From the NCBI GenBank assembly GCA_964370635.1, contig CAYJJU010000009.1:1-64000 (forward strand): a stretch of 64,000 bases of DNA, given 5' to 3'. The first letter of the stretch is position 1. Each line of letters starts with the position of its first letter. The position numbers and the translations under genes are program-made. Positions 1 to 8,030 of the stretch are shown in pieces. The DNA is from SIG603 sp964370635. GTDB taxonomy: Bacteria > Bacillota > Clostridia > Oscillospirales > Acutalibacteraceae. The notes beneath the pieces were generated by a model, which was not told where the DNA came from, ran no database searches, and was given only the letters and a program-made list of their open reading frames with translations.

Positions 1-55
1 GATTTTTGGACAGTCCGACAGCGTGCGCAAAAAAGTAGGACTTTTTTGACACGCT

Positions 56-86
56 AAATCGGGCGGATTTTCCGCCCGATTTTTTT
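56..86 (+). terminator. Intrinsic terminator
   Basis: A 10-bp perfect stem (58-67 with 71-80) around a three-base loop is followed by seven T residues. It would end a rightward transcript entering from outside the window. The stop codon of the leftward DUF3892 gene lies inside the T-run. Confidence 0.85.
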
Positions 87-390
87 ACATATTCATTCCG
101 CTGCTTGGCAAATTTCCTAAATTGTTTTCCTCTTTTGCATCAGGATAGGAGCGCAGGTATTCGTTTCCACTTCTACTTGCTATTGCGACTCCTTTAATTC
201 CTCCTTGCTTTGCAAGGGCTACACCTTCTGCTTTTGATAGGACTTCACCATTTGAAAGCTCATATCCTGTGACCTTTCCTCCTGATTTAATAAGTCTTGA
301 AATACTTTTGGCATCTTTTCGTACTACTGGGCTCATAATATTTATATTACCCGGAAGATGGCCGAAACGGTTCTTGTATTGTTCGCTCAT
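85..390 (-). CDS. DUF3892 domain protein
   Basis: A 101-residue soluble protein. Residues about 30-85 match the DUF3892 pattern: a beta-rich stretch with 'YELSNGEVLSK', then an alanine-rich segment ending in 'AKQGGIKGVAIASRSGNEYLRS'. The molecular function of this family is not known; it is often found as a short stand-alone protein in Firmicutes. A GAGAGGAG ribosome binding site sits about ten bases before the ATG. The gene is a monocistron, divergent from the transketolase genes, with its stop inside a terminator hairpin. The family call is by pattern recognition and is fairly sure; no function is proposed. Confidence 0.75.
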   Translation of the reverse strand: MSEQYKNRFGHLPGNINIMSPVVRKDAKSISRLIKSGGKVTGYELSNGEVLSKAEGVALAKQGGIKGVAIASRSGNEYLRSYPDAKEENNLGNLPSSGMNM

Positions 391-487
391 AGAAAAATAC
401 TCCTCTCAATATGTGTTTACAAATATTTTTTCCTAAAATTTTGACAATATACGCAGAAAGCTTGGTTATATTTATTTTGATAGAATC

Positions 488-516
488 TTGCATTTTTAAA
501 TAAAATTTAGTAAAAT
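488..516 (+). promoter_or_regulatory. Promoter of the transketolase pair
   Basis: TTGCAT (488-493), a 17-bp spacer and TAAAAT (511-516). The predicted start point near 523 lies after the in-frame GTG at 521, which supports the ATG at 551 as the start of the first gene. Confidence 0.6.
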
Positions 517-550
517 ATAAGTGACTTTTAAAATTCTAAGGAGGTTCTTC

Positions 551-1399
551 ATGAATCAAACAGAAAAAATGCAACTCGAACTTGTCGCTGCGAAAGTGCG
601 ACTAGGCATAATTGAGGGTGTTTTTAACGCAAAATCAGGTCATCCCGGCGGTTCGCTCTCGGCAACCGAAATTTTCACCTATCTATATTTCAAGGAAATG
701 AATATAGACGTAAACAACCCTAAGTGGGAAGACAGAGATAGGTTTGTCTTGTCAAAAGGACATTGTGCACCGGGACTTTATTCAACTTTGGCACAAAAAG
801 GTTTTTTTAATGAGTCTGAGTTATCTGTGCTTCGTCACATAGGTGCGATGCTTCAAGGACATCCCGACATGAAAGGGACACCCGGTGTTGATATGAGCAC
901 GGGTTCATTGGGTCAAGGTATATCTGCGGCCGTAGGTATGGCGCTTGCCGCAAAACTTGACAATAAGGACTACAGGGTATACACCTTACTTGGCGACGGA
1001 GAAATTAACGAAGGACAAGTATGGGAAGCTGCTATGTTTGCAGGACACAAGGTTGTGGACAATCTATGTGTTATAGTCGATTACAACGGACTACAAATCG
1101 ACGGACCTATAAGCGAGGTCGGAGGACCCGAGCCAATTGATGCAAAATTTGAGGCATTTGGCTTTAATGTTTTAGTCATAGACGGTCATAATTATGACGA
1201 GCTTGAAGAAGCGTTTAACAATGCAAAAAATACCAAGGGCAAACCCACTGCAATTATTGCAAAGACAGTAAAAGGCAAGGGTGTGTCATATATGGAAAAT
1301 AACGTAAACTGGCACGGCGCTGCTCCAAATAAAGAGCAATACGATGTGGCAATGGTAGAACTTCGTGAAAATTTAGCAAAACTAGAGGGCAAAGCCTAA
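551..1399 (+). CDS. tktN: Transketolase, N-terminal subunit
   Basis: The thiamine-diphosphate-binding half (282 residues) of a split transketolase, which moves two-carbon units between sugar phosphates in the non-oxidative pentose phosphate pathway. Visible are the N-terminal substrate segment 'KSGHPGGSLSATE', the GDG motif 'LLGDGEINEGQVWEA', and the following 'VDYNG' that closes the ThDP motif. The start is the ATG directly after an AAGGAGG site at 538-544. It is followed after 27 bp by the C-terminal half, so the two subunits are cotranscribed. The split architecture is common in Clostridia. Some paralogous pairs act in other sugar pathways, so the physiological substrate is inferred. Confidence 0.93.
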   Translation: MNQTEKMQLELVAAKVRLGIIEGVFNAKSGHPGGSLSATEIFTYLYFKEMNIDVNNPKWEDRDRFVLSKGHCAPGLYSTLAQKGFFNESELSVLRHIGAMLQGHPDMKGTPGVDMSTGSLGQGISAAVGMALAAKLDNKDYRVYTLLGDGEINEGQVWEAAMFAGHKVVDNLCVIVDYNGLQIDGPISEVGGPEPIDAKFEAFGFNVLVIDGHNYDELEEAFNNAKNTKGKPTAIIAKTVKGKGVSYMENNVNWHGAAPNKEQYDVAMVELRENLAKLEGKA

Positions 1400-1426
1400 G
1401 GGCTTTAGAAAGGACGGATTTAACAA

Positions 1427-2374
1427 ATGGCAGAAAAATTAGTTAAAGCAACCAGAGAAAGTTTTGGTGAAGCCCTTTGCGCTTTAGCAGAAAATAATAA
1501 AGATATAGTGGTACTTGATGCCGACCTTGCGGCGGCTACAAAAACAGGTGTGTTTCAAAAAGCATACCCTGACAGATTTTTTAACTGTGGTATTGCAGAG
1601 TGCAACATGGTAGGCATAGCGGCAGGTCTTGCAAGTTGTGGCAAAATTCCTGTTGCGGCATCTTTTGCAATGTTTGCGGCCGGCAGAGCCTTCGAGCAAA
1701 TCAGAAACTCTGTTGCTTATCCAGAACTTAATGTTAAAATAGCAGGTTCGCACGCAGGTATTTCTGTGGGTGAAGACGGTGCGTCTCACCAGTGTTGTGA
1801 AGATATAGCGCTTATGAGAGTAATTCCTAACATGGTTGTGCTAAATCCTTGCGACCACTACGAAATGCAAGAAGCGGTAAAGGCTATGATGGCGATAGAA
1901 GCACCTTGCTATATTCGCTTGGGAAGACTTGCGGTTGAGACAATTAATCATGATGTTAAGGATTATAAGTTTGAACTAGGCAAAGGCATACAGCTTCGTG
2001 AGGGCGATGAGCTTACAGTTATTGCAACAGGTCTTTTGGTTCAAGAAGCCGTAAAAGCGGCGGATAGCCTAAAAGCGCAAGGCATAAATGTAAGAGTCGT
2101 AAACATTCACACAATTAAGCCTATAGACAAAGACATAATAATTAAAGCAGCTAAAGAAACCGGCAAAATTATTGTTTGTGAAGAGCATAATGTTATAGGC
2201 GGTTTAGGCGATGCAGTTGCATCAGTACTTGCGGAAAATTATCCAGCGCCGATAACAAAAATAGGCGTAAACGATGTTTTTGGACATTCAGGTCCTGCAA
2301 ATGACTTGTTAAAACAATTTGGCTTAAGCGCCGAAAATATAGAAAAAACTGTTAAAGAAGTTTTAGGTAAATAA
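1427..2374 (+). CDS. tktC: Transketolase, C-terminal subunit
   Basis: The pyrimidine-binding and C-terminal domains of the split transketolase (315 residues). The conserved glutamate that activates ThDP is in 'FNCGIAECNMVGIAAGLA', and the substrate-binding histidines are in 'SHAGISVGEDGASHQ'. A C-terminal transketolase_C domain occupies about residues 190-310. The length is usual for this subunit. It pairs with the gene immediately upstream to form the active enzyme and ends at a strong convergent terminator. Confidence 0.93.
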   Translation: MAEKLVKATRESFGEALCALAENNKDIVVLDADLAAATKTGVFQKAYPDRFFNCGIAECNMVGIAAGLASCGKIPVAASFAMFAAGRAFEQIRNSVAYPELNVKIAGSHAGISVGEDGASHQCCEDIALMRVIPNMVVLNPCDHYEMQEAVKAMMAIEAPCYIRLGRLAVETINHDVKDYKFELGKGIQLREGDELTVIATGLLVQEAVKAADSLKAQGINVRVVNIHTIKPIDKDIIIKAAKETGKIIVCEEHNVIGGLGDAVASVLAENYPAPITKIGVNDVFGHSGPANDLLKQFGLSAENIEKTVKEVLGK

Positions 2375-2378
2375 AATA

Positions 2379-2412
2379 AAAGCCTCATAAATCCAACGAT
2401 TTATGAGGCTTT
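2379..2412. terminator. Bidirectional terminator between tktC and ispE
   Basis: A 15-bp perfect stem (AAAGCCTCATAAATC with its complement) and a four-base loop. T-rich flanks on both strands let it serve both convergent operons. Confidence 0.88.
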
Positions 2413-2427
2413 GTTTATTGTCTGCTT

Positions 2428-3270
2428 TTACAAAGGTTTTACGCAAAACAGCTCGCCGTGGTTTTTAAGGGCTTCTTTTGCCATAAGCGCTTTCTCAATA
2501 CTATCAAAAATTCCAAAAACGGCAGAGCCGCTACCCGTCATTAAGGCGTTTAGCGCGCCGTTTACTTTCATAATAGACTTAATAATTTGCACTTCGGGAA
2601 TTTGGAGTAAATCATCAAACCTATTGCCGAAGTTGTCGCAAATTTCTGACAAATCTCCAGTCTCCAATGCTTTTATAAGACCTGCAGTGCTAAAATGACT
2701 TTTTTGCTGAGGGAATTTATCGCAAATTTCAAATGCCTTTGGAGTGCTAACTCCCACAGAAGGCTTGCAAATCAGTATATTACAGTCGCATAATTTTGGC
2801 ACGCTTGATATGATTTCGCCTATGCCTTCACAGCGCTTTGTTCCGCCTATAAGGCAAAACGGCACATCTGCGCCTACTTTCGTAGCAATTTCAAGTTGAA
2901 TTTTTTCATCTGCCTCAAGGTCGAAAAGTTTAAACATTCCACTAATTACTGCGGCGGCGTCTGCACTGCCACCTCCCATGCCTGCTTGGCTGGGTATGTT
3001 TTTATGAATATGAATATTAACACCCATATCGGTGATTTTATAGTAATCCATAATAAGCCGTGCGGCCTTATATGCAGTGTTCTTTTTGTCGGTGGGGAGT
3101 CCAAATATATTACTGCTTATATTTATTTTACAGTTTTTATTTTTGCTCAAACTTATAATGTCATATAAATCTACCGATTGCATGACAGTGTCAAGCAAAT
3201 GATAGCCGTCGTCTCTTTTATTAAGTATGTCTAGGCTAAGATTTATTTTTGCATAGGCTTTAATGTCCAT
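2428..3270 (-). CDS. ispE: 4-diphosphocytidyl-2-C-methyl-D-erythritol kinase
   Basis: A GHMP-superfamily kinase (280 residues) that phosphorylates CDP-methylerythritol in the MEP isoprenoid pathway. The N-terminal substrate motif 'AYAKINLSLDI', the ATP-binding glycine-rich loop 'SQAGMGGGSADAAA' and the motif 'KVGADVPFCL' are intact. An AGGAG site precedes the ATG. It is the last gene of a leftward run, 12 bp after the DUF362 gene. The length is typical for the family and the assignment is firm. Confidence 0.95.
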   Translation of the reverse strand: MDIKAYAKINLSLDILNKRDDGYHLLDTVMQSVDLYDIISLSKNKNCKINISSNIFGLPTDKKNTAYKAARLIMDYYKITDMGVNIHIHKNIPSQAGMGGGSADAAAVISGMFKLFDLEADEKIQLEIATKVGADVPFCLIGGTKRCEGIGEIISSVPKLCDCNILICKPSVGVSTPKAFEICDKFPQQKSHFSTAGLIKALETGDLSEICDNFGNRFDDLLQIPEVQIIKSIMKVNGALNALMTGSGSAVFGIFDSIEKALMAKEALKNHGELFCVKPL

Positions 3271-3282
3271 ACAGTTTTACTC

Positions 3283-4407
3283 CTATAAATTAAAAAGTGA
3301 TAAGCGCTTGATGTCTATCGCATGGTACGGGCACATTTCGTGACAGCAAAAGCATTTTATGCAGTCGGTATAAGTGATTTTTGCAAGCCTTTGCTCTATT
3401 TTAATTATCTTTTTTGGGCAGGACTCGGCACATTTGCCACAGCCTACACATTTCTTTTTTTTGATTTTTGGCAGGGGAGTGCTGACTTTTCTTGCAAGTG
3501 GTCGGATAAACTTTGGCAGCTTATCTGCAAAGTCAATCGACTTTACAGATGGCTTTAAAAAGTCGTGTTGTATAAAGCTTGACAGCTTGTCGCCAAAAAT
3601 TTCGATTTCAGACGAGTCCTTCGGACATAGCTTGCGCTCTACTGCAAGCCTTAACATGTTTATTTCATTTACCTTCATGTTTGCTATAGATGAGCCTACG
3701 AGGTCTGCAAAATATGGGCTCTTTGAAGCGATTAAGGCGCCTACAAATCGTTTCTTGCCGCTTGTAGGGCCGTCGCCCTCCATGGCCTCAATAGCGTCGA
3801 TTATTGACAAGTTAGGACGTACATGCTCGCATAAATCTAAAAGCATATGCGCAAAATCGACCTTATCGGGATATCGTGCATGCAGTTCGGGCTTCATGAG
3901 CCCCGGCACCACACCGAATAAATTTTTTATAGCCCCGCTGTAAGTCGTCATGCAGTGGGATTTAAGCTTTGCTATGTTTATGATAAAATCGGCATTTATA
4001 TATGGTTTTATTATATTTAGTCTTCTGCAAATTACTCCATGTTTTAGCTCTACACTTTCGTGCTCACACTGCGTGTAAAGTGTAAAGCCGTACTGGTTTG
4101 CAATGTCTTCGTAGCCACAGGATTTAAAGTTTCCACGCACCACAGATGGGGTGAAAAGTCCGCCACTGCTCTCGGCGATAATAACATTTGCGCCCATTTC
4201 TTTTACTGCTGTGCCCACCGCCGCAACTAAATTTGGGTGGGTTATAATTGCAGAGTCTGACTTTGCTCGTATAACTAAATTTGGTTTTATCACTACATTC
4301 ATGCCGGGTTTTATCTGCGGCTTAAGTATATCAAATTGCTCTTTTACGGCATTATAAAGCGGTGTAAAGCTATAATCATTTACAGCGTTTAGACAGGTTT
4401 TACTCAT
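3283..4407 (-). CDS. DUF362 domain protein with 2x[4Fe-4S] ferredoxin tail
   Basis: A 374-residue protein. Residues about 30-250 form a DUF362 domain of unknown enzymatic role. The C-terminus carries two four-cysteine clusters, 'CVGCGKCAESCPK' and 'CIKCFCCHEMCPY', typical of a bacterial 2x[4Fe-4S] ferredoxin module, so the protein probably takes part in electron transfer. Its start overlaps the end of the aminotransferase gene by 8 bp, implying translational coupling. Proteins of this architecture are common in anaerobes, but no specific reaction can be assigned from sequence alone. Confidence 0.88.
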   Translation of the reverse strand: MSKTCLNAVNDYSFTPLYNAVKEQFDILKPQIKPGMNVVIKPNLVIRAKSDSAIITHPNLVAAVGTAVKEMGANVIIAESSGGLFTPSVVRGNFKSCGYEDIANQYGFTLYTQCEHESVELKHGVICRRLNIIKPYINADFIINIAKLKSHCMTTYSGAIKNLFGVVPGLMKPELHARYPDKVDFAHMLLDLCEHVRPNLSIIDAIEAMEGDGPTSGKKRFVGALIASKSPYFADLVGSSIANMKVNEINMLRLAVERKLCPKDSSEIEIFGDKLSSFIQHDFLKPSVKSIDFADKLPKFIRPLARKVSTPLPKIKKKKCVGCGKCAESCPKKIIKIEQRLAKITYTDCIKCFCCHEMCPYHAIDIKRLSLFNL

Positions 4408-5593
4408 CTATTTTGTCCCCGTTTTTAAGGTCTAATAAAAACTCCTCTATACGCTTTAGTGCTTCCAATATATGTTCAATGGAGTAAGAATAAGATATTC
4501 TTATAAAGCCCTCTCCGCAGTCGCCAAAGGCATCTCCCGGAACGACGGCCACCTGTTTTGCATAAATTAGTTTTTCGCAAAACTCGCCTGATGTCATGCC
4601 CGTTGACGCTATTGATGGGAAAACATAGAATGCGCCCTCGGGCTCAAAACAGGTAAGACCCATGCGATTAAGTTCGCCCACGATAAGGCGTCTTCGCATG
4701 TCGTACTCTTTTTTCATGCCCTGTATGTCTTTATCGCCATTTACAAGTGCCTCTATTGCGGCGTATTGTGCCGTGGTGGGGGCGCTCATTATTGCGTATT
4801 GATGCAGTTTTGTCATGAGTGAAATAATTTCAGATGGCCCCACGGCATAACCCATGCGCCAGCCTGTCATTGAGTAAGATTTAGAAAAGCCGTTTACCAC
4901 AATTGTGCGCTCTTTCATTCCCTCAAGGCTTGAGAAGCACACATGCTCTTCGTCGCCATAAGTGAGCTCGCTATAAATTTCATCAGACATTACAAGCAAG
5001 TCGTGCTTTCTTACGACTTCTGCAATTTCCTCTAAATCTTTTTTACGCATAACTGCGCCTGTTGGATTATTTGGAAACGGCAGAATAAGTAGTTTTGTCT
5101 TGTCTGTAATTTTCTCCAAAAGCTCATTTGCCGTGAGTTTAAATTTATTTTCTGCCTTTGTGTTTATTACAATCGGAGTTCCGTTTGAAATTTGTACAAG
5201 TGGAGTGTAACACACAAAACTTGGCTCGGGCACTATGACTTCATCACCCTGATTTATTAAAGCCCTAAGACATAGATCTATGGCCTCGGAACCTCCTACA
5301 GTTACAAGCACCTCGCCGTCTGCGTCGTAATTTACCTGATATTTTCTGCTTAAAAAATTGCAAATTTCTTCACGAAGTTTTGAAAGTCCACGGTTTGGCG
5401 TGTACCTCGTCTTGCCTTTTTGAAGAGAGCTTATGCCGGCTTCTCTTATATGCCAAGGCGTATAAAAATCGGGCTCGCCAACGCTTAGGGAGATTACATC
5501 TTCCATTTCATTTGCAATATCAAAAAATTTTCTTATTCCGGAGGGCTTAATGTTTAGTAGCTCTTTATTTATATATTTATTATAATCAATCAC
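4400..5593 (-). CDS. Class I/II PLP-dependent aminotransferase
   Basis: A fold-type I aminotransferase of about 397 residues. It shows 'LSVGEPDFYTPWHIREAG' near the N-terminus, 'PFPNNPTGAV', the aspartate motif 'VMSDEIYSELTY' and the PLP lysine in 'VNGFSKSYSMTGWRMGY'. These features fit the aspartate/aromatic aminotransferase branch (AspC/PatA-like). The GTG at 5593 is preferred over a longer frame because it follows a GAGGGAG site and overlaps the stop of the upstream Lrp gene by 8 bp. Pairing of an Lrp/AsnC regulator with such an enzyme suggests amino-acid-responsive control. The substrate is unknown. Confidence 0.88.
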   Translation of the reverse strand: MIDYNKYINKELLNIKPSGIRKFFDIANEMEDVISLSVGEPDFYTPWHIREAGISSLQKGKTRYTPNRGLSKLREEICNFLSRKYQVNYDADGEVLVTVGGSEAIDLCLRALINQGDEVIVPEPSFVCYTPLVQISNGTPIVINTKAENKFKLTANELLEKITDKTKLLILPFPNNPTGAVMRKKDLEEIAEVVRKHDLLVMSDEIYSELTYGDEEHVCFSSLEGMKERTIVVNGFSKSYSMTGWRMGYAVGPSEIISLMTKLHQYAIMSAPTTAQYAAIEALVNGDKDIQGMKKEYDMRRRLIVGELNRMGLTCFEPEGAFYVFPSIASTGMTSGEFCEKLIYAKQVAVVPGDAFGDCGEGFIRISYSYSIEHILEALKRIEEFLLDLKNGDKIDE

Positions 5594-6083
5594 AAAGATT
5601 ACTCCCTCTTTCGTCTTTCTCTTCAAGGTCTGATTGGAAAATCATGTTTTCTTCCTTGTATTTTGTAAGTATAAAATGTGTCGCCATGGATAAAACACCG
5701 TTTATGCAGGCAAGTCTTTTCGATACAAACATGGCTATATCAGACATAGTTTCGGCATTTACCGTAAGTGCCAGGTCATATCCACCCGACATGAGATACA
5801 CCGCTTCGACTTCGTCGTATTCCATAAGCCTTTTTGCGGTTTCATCAAATCCTGTGTCCATTTGTGGGGTAACTTTTACTTCAATAAGGGCATAGGCTCT
5901 TTTTGCGCTTAGTTTTTCCCAGTTGATTATCGCTTTATAACCTTTTATAACTCCGTCTTTTTCAAGCTCTTTTATGCGAGTTGCCACTTCGTCTTCGCTT
6001 AAATTTAGCATTGCGGCTATCTGTGCGTTTGAAAATTTTGCGCTTTTTTCAAGTACTTCTAAAATTCTTTCATTAATATTCAT
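5586..6083 (-). CDS. Lrp/AsnC family transcriptional regulator
   Basis: A 165-residue regulator with an N-terminal helix-turn-helix ('FSNAQIAAMLNLSEDEVATRI') followed by a RAM/ActD ligand-binding domain ('ALIEVKV', 'VYLMSGGYDLALTV'). The ATG at 6083 is preferred over upstream in-frame ATGs because the AAGGAG site lies ten bases before it, inside the end of the preceding phosphatase gene. The gene sits one base after the phosphatase stop and overlaps the aminotransferase start. Lrp/AsnC proteins usually sense amino acids and control nearby metabolic genes; a palindrome upstream of the operon could be its own operator. Confidence 0.9.
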   Translation of the reverse strand: MNINERILEVLEKSAKFSNAQIAAMLNLSEDEVATRIKELEKDGVIKGYKAIINWEKLSAKRAYALIEVKVTPQMDTGFDETAKRLMEYDEVEAVYLMSGGYDLALTVNAETMSDIAMFVSKRLACINGVLSMATHFILTKYKEENMIFQSDLEEKDERGSNLCD

Positions 6084-6084
6084 A

Positions 6085-6918
6085 TCAGTCATTCTCCTTA
6101 ACAAAATCTATCATTACTGCTTTTCTATTTTTAAAAATTGTGTACTGCCTAAAGCCTATATTATAAAGCCTTTCATATGCTTTTTGTATGCCTGTCGCAA
6201 GGTCATTTGTGTTGTGCGCATCTGAACCTACAGTTAAAAGCTTTCCACCCATTTTGTAATACATTTCAAATAATTTAATGTCAATTTCAAAAATTTCAGG
6301 ATAAGAGCGAAGCGGAGAGGTGTTAAGCTCTAAAGCTTTACCGTTATCTATTAATCTTTGGAATATTTTTTTACAGTTATCAAAAAATAAATCCATGTCT
6401 ACTAAAACTTTGCATCTGCCTGCAATATATCTTAATGGATAAGTTATATGTGCCAAACTGTCAAAATTACCAAAATCTATAAGTCTGTGAAGTTCATCAA
6501 AATATTTTTGCAGTGATGGTTCAGGGTTTTTATCATTCTCATCCCAAAAATAAAAATCCACCGACCCGTCATTAAGTGCATGAACAGAGCCTATTACAAA
6601 GTCGTAATCAAAATTTTGCAAAACCATATTTGCGACCTCTAAATCATATACAGGCTGTCCTAGTTCTATACCCTTTAAAAAATTAATTTTACCCGAAAAC
6701 TCTTTTTCCATTTCGTTCATTTTTTCTATCGCTTTTTTTACAACAGGCTGATAAGACTGTGTTTCATCGTAATAACGCTCGCACTCGCAGTGGTCGGTGA
6801 CGGCATAGTAGTATAAATTTAAGTCACATGCACGCTGGCACATTTCACCTATATCACAATCTCCGTCATAAGAAATGTTTGAATGCGTATGGCAGTCGGA
6901 AATGTTTTTAAAATTCAT
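6085..6918 (-). CDS. PHP-domain histidinol-phosphatase family protein
   Basis: A 277-residue PHP-superfamily metallophosphoesterase. The N-terminal metal motif 'DCHTHSNISYDGD', the 'VTDHCE' motif, the central 'VIGSVHAL' and the C-terminal 'VGSDAHN' are all present. The closest known family is HisK-type histidinol-phosphate phosphatase, but no other his genes are in this window, so a different phosphate ester substrate is possible. It is the first gene of the leftward run and has a strong AGGAGG site. Confidence 0.85.
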   Translation of the reverse strand: MNFKNISDCHTHSNISYDGDCDIGEMCQRACDLNLYYYAVTDHCECERYYDETQSYQPVVKKAIEKMNEMEKEFSGKINFLKGIELGQPVYDLEVANMVLQNFDYDFVIGSVHALNDGSVDFYFWDENDKNPEPSLQKYFDELHRLIDFGNFDSLAHITYPLRYIAGRCKVLVDMDLFFDNCKKIFQRLIDNGKALELNTSPLRSYPEIFEIDIKLFEMYYKMGGKLLTVGSDAHNTNDLATGIQKAYERLYNIGFRQYTIFKNRKAVMIDFVKEND

Positions 6919-6953
6919 AATTTACCTCCTGAGTTATAATTAAGTTTATCATA

Positions 6954-6975
6954 TCACAAATTTCTTAATTTGTGA
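6954..6975. promoter_or_regulatory. Palindrome upstream of the phosphatase-Lrp operon
   Basis: A perfect 9-bp inverted repeat (TCACAAATT, four bases, AATTTGTGA) lies immediately upstream of a possible leftward -10 box (TATGAT on the minus strand). It is a candidate operator, possibly for the Lrp protein of this operon. AT-rich palindromes are usual for that family but not diagnostic. Confidence 0.4.
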
Positions 6976-7080
6976 ATATCAATATTAAAATTGGATAAGA
7001 TAAATGCAAACGCTATTTAAAAACTTAAGGTGGTTTTATTATATTTTAGCCGAATGAAAGCGGCGGAATGGAGTATTATT

Positions 7081-7293
7081 ATGATTGATATTTTAGCACT
7101 AGTTTTACTGGTGGTCGGTGGACTCAACTGGGGTCTTGTAGGTTTCTTTGAATTTGACCTTGTTGCATTCTTATTTGGTGGGCAAACATCTATTATAAGT
7201 CGTGTAGTTTATATACTTGTATGCCTATCCGCACTGTGGTGCTTAAGCTTCTTTATGAAAAAGAAAAACGGTATTGGAAGAATTGATGAATAA
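7081..7293 (+). CDS. DUF378 family small membrane protein
   Basis: A 70-residue protein with two predicted membrane helices separated by a short glycine/aspartate-containing loop. The motif 'VGGLNWGLVGFFEFDLVAFLFG' is characteristic of DUF378 (YuzA-like) proteins. The ATG at 7081 is chosen because a GGAG site lies eight bases upstream and the motif begins directly after it. The function of the family is unknown. It lies just before spoIIR and is separated from it by a hairpin. Confidence 0.82.
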   Translation: MIDILALVLLVVGGLNWGLVGFFEFDLVAFLFGGQTSIISRVVYILVCLSALWCLSFFMKKKNGIGRIDE

Positions 7294-7304
7294 AATTTAA
7301 GAAA

Positions 7305-7340
7305 ACACCCCATAATTAGAGCATAATAATTGTGGGGTGT
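7305..7340 (+). promoter_or_regulatory. Hairpin enclosing the spoIIR ribosome binding site
   Basis: A 14-bp stem (7305-7318 with 7327-7340, one G-U pair) and an eight-base loop. The right arm contains GGGGTG, the only plausible Shine-Dalgarno sequence for the ATG at 7345. No T-run follows, so a simple terminator is unlikely. If transcribed, the stem would hide the ribosome binding site. Confidence 0.6.
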
Positions 7341-7344
7341 ACTT

Positions 7345-7956
7345 ATGAAAAAAATAAATAAATTCAAAAGAGTGGACAAAATTTTGCTGAGTGGCTTTTT
7401 ACTGACTTTGCTTTTTACATTTATAGGCTTTAGCGCAGACTGTGAGAATATATCCGAAAAAGTACTTAGAATGCACGTGCTTGCAAATTCTGATACGGAA
7501 TATGATCAAAGAGTAAAAATCTATGTAAAAGACGAGGTGTCGCTTTATGCCGCACAGCTTGTAGAAAACGCGCAAGATGCCGATGAGGCTCAGGAAGTAC
7601 TTATAAAAAACACACAGGGCATAGAAAAAGTGGCAAATGATGCGCTAAAAGAAATTAATGTAGATTATGGAGCAACAGTTAGGATAGATACCGCATATTT
7701 TGGCACAAGGGAATATGAGGATTTTGTCTTGCCGGCAGGTAAGTATGAGTCGCTTCAAGTGTATTTAGGAGATGCAGCAGGGCAAAATTGGTGGTGCGTG
7801 GTTTATCCATCGCTTTGCATAAGTGCGGCAAGTGAAGACTATGAAGAGTTTAGCAAAGAAGAGCAGGATATAATTAAAAATTCAGATGACTATGAAATTA
7901 GCTTTAAAATATATGAGTGGTATATAGAACTTAAAAAATTTTTTAGTTTCGAGTAA
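7345..7956 (+). CDS. spoIIR: Stage II sporulation protein R
   Basis: A 203-residue secreted signalling protein. In sporulating Firmicutes SpoIIR is made in the forespore and triggers the SpoIIGA protease to process pro-sigma-E in the mother cell. The N-terminus has a basic segment and a membrane/signal helix (about residues 10-28). The family core 'LRMHVLANSDTEYDQRVK' and the C-terminal 'NWWCVVYPSLC' are clear. The ATG at 7345 follows GGGGTG. Its presence is the best direct evidence that the organism can form endospores. Confidence 0.93.
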   Translation: MKKINKFKRVDKILLSGFLLTLLFTFIGFSADCENISEKVLRMHVLANSDTEYDQRVKIYVKDEVSLYAAQLVENAQDADEAQEVLIKNTQGIEKVANDALKEINVDYGATVRIDTAYFGTREYEDFVLPAGKYESLQVYLGDAAGQNWWCVVYPSLCISAASEDYEEFSKEEQDIIKNSDDYEISFKIYEWYIELKKFFSFE

Positions 7957-7979
7957 TTTTAAAATATGGTATTTTATTT

Positions 7980-8024
7980 CCCCATGCGGTATGGTAAAAT
8001 AGATTTATTACAAAGCGCATGGGG
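7980..8024 (+). promoter_or_regulatory. Inverted repeat around the addB promoter and RBS
   Basis: A 9-bp perfect inverted repeat (7980-7988 with 8016-8024) brackets an extended -10 box (TG-G-TAAAAT, 7992-8000). The right arm overlaps the GGGGG ribosome binding site of addB. It could be an operator, or mRNA structure if transcription starts upstream. Confidence 0.4.
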
Positions 8025-8030
8025 GTAATT

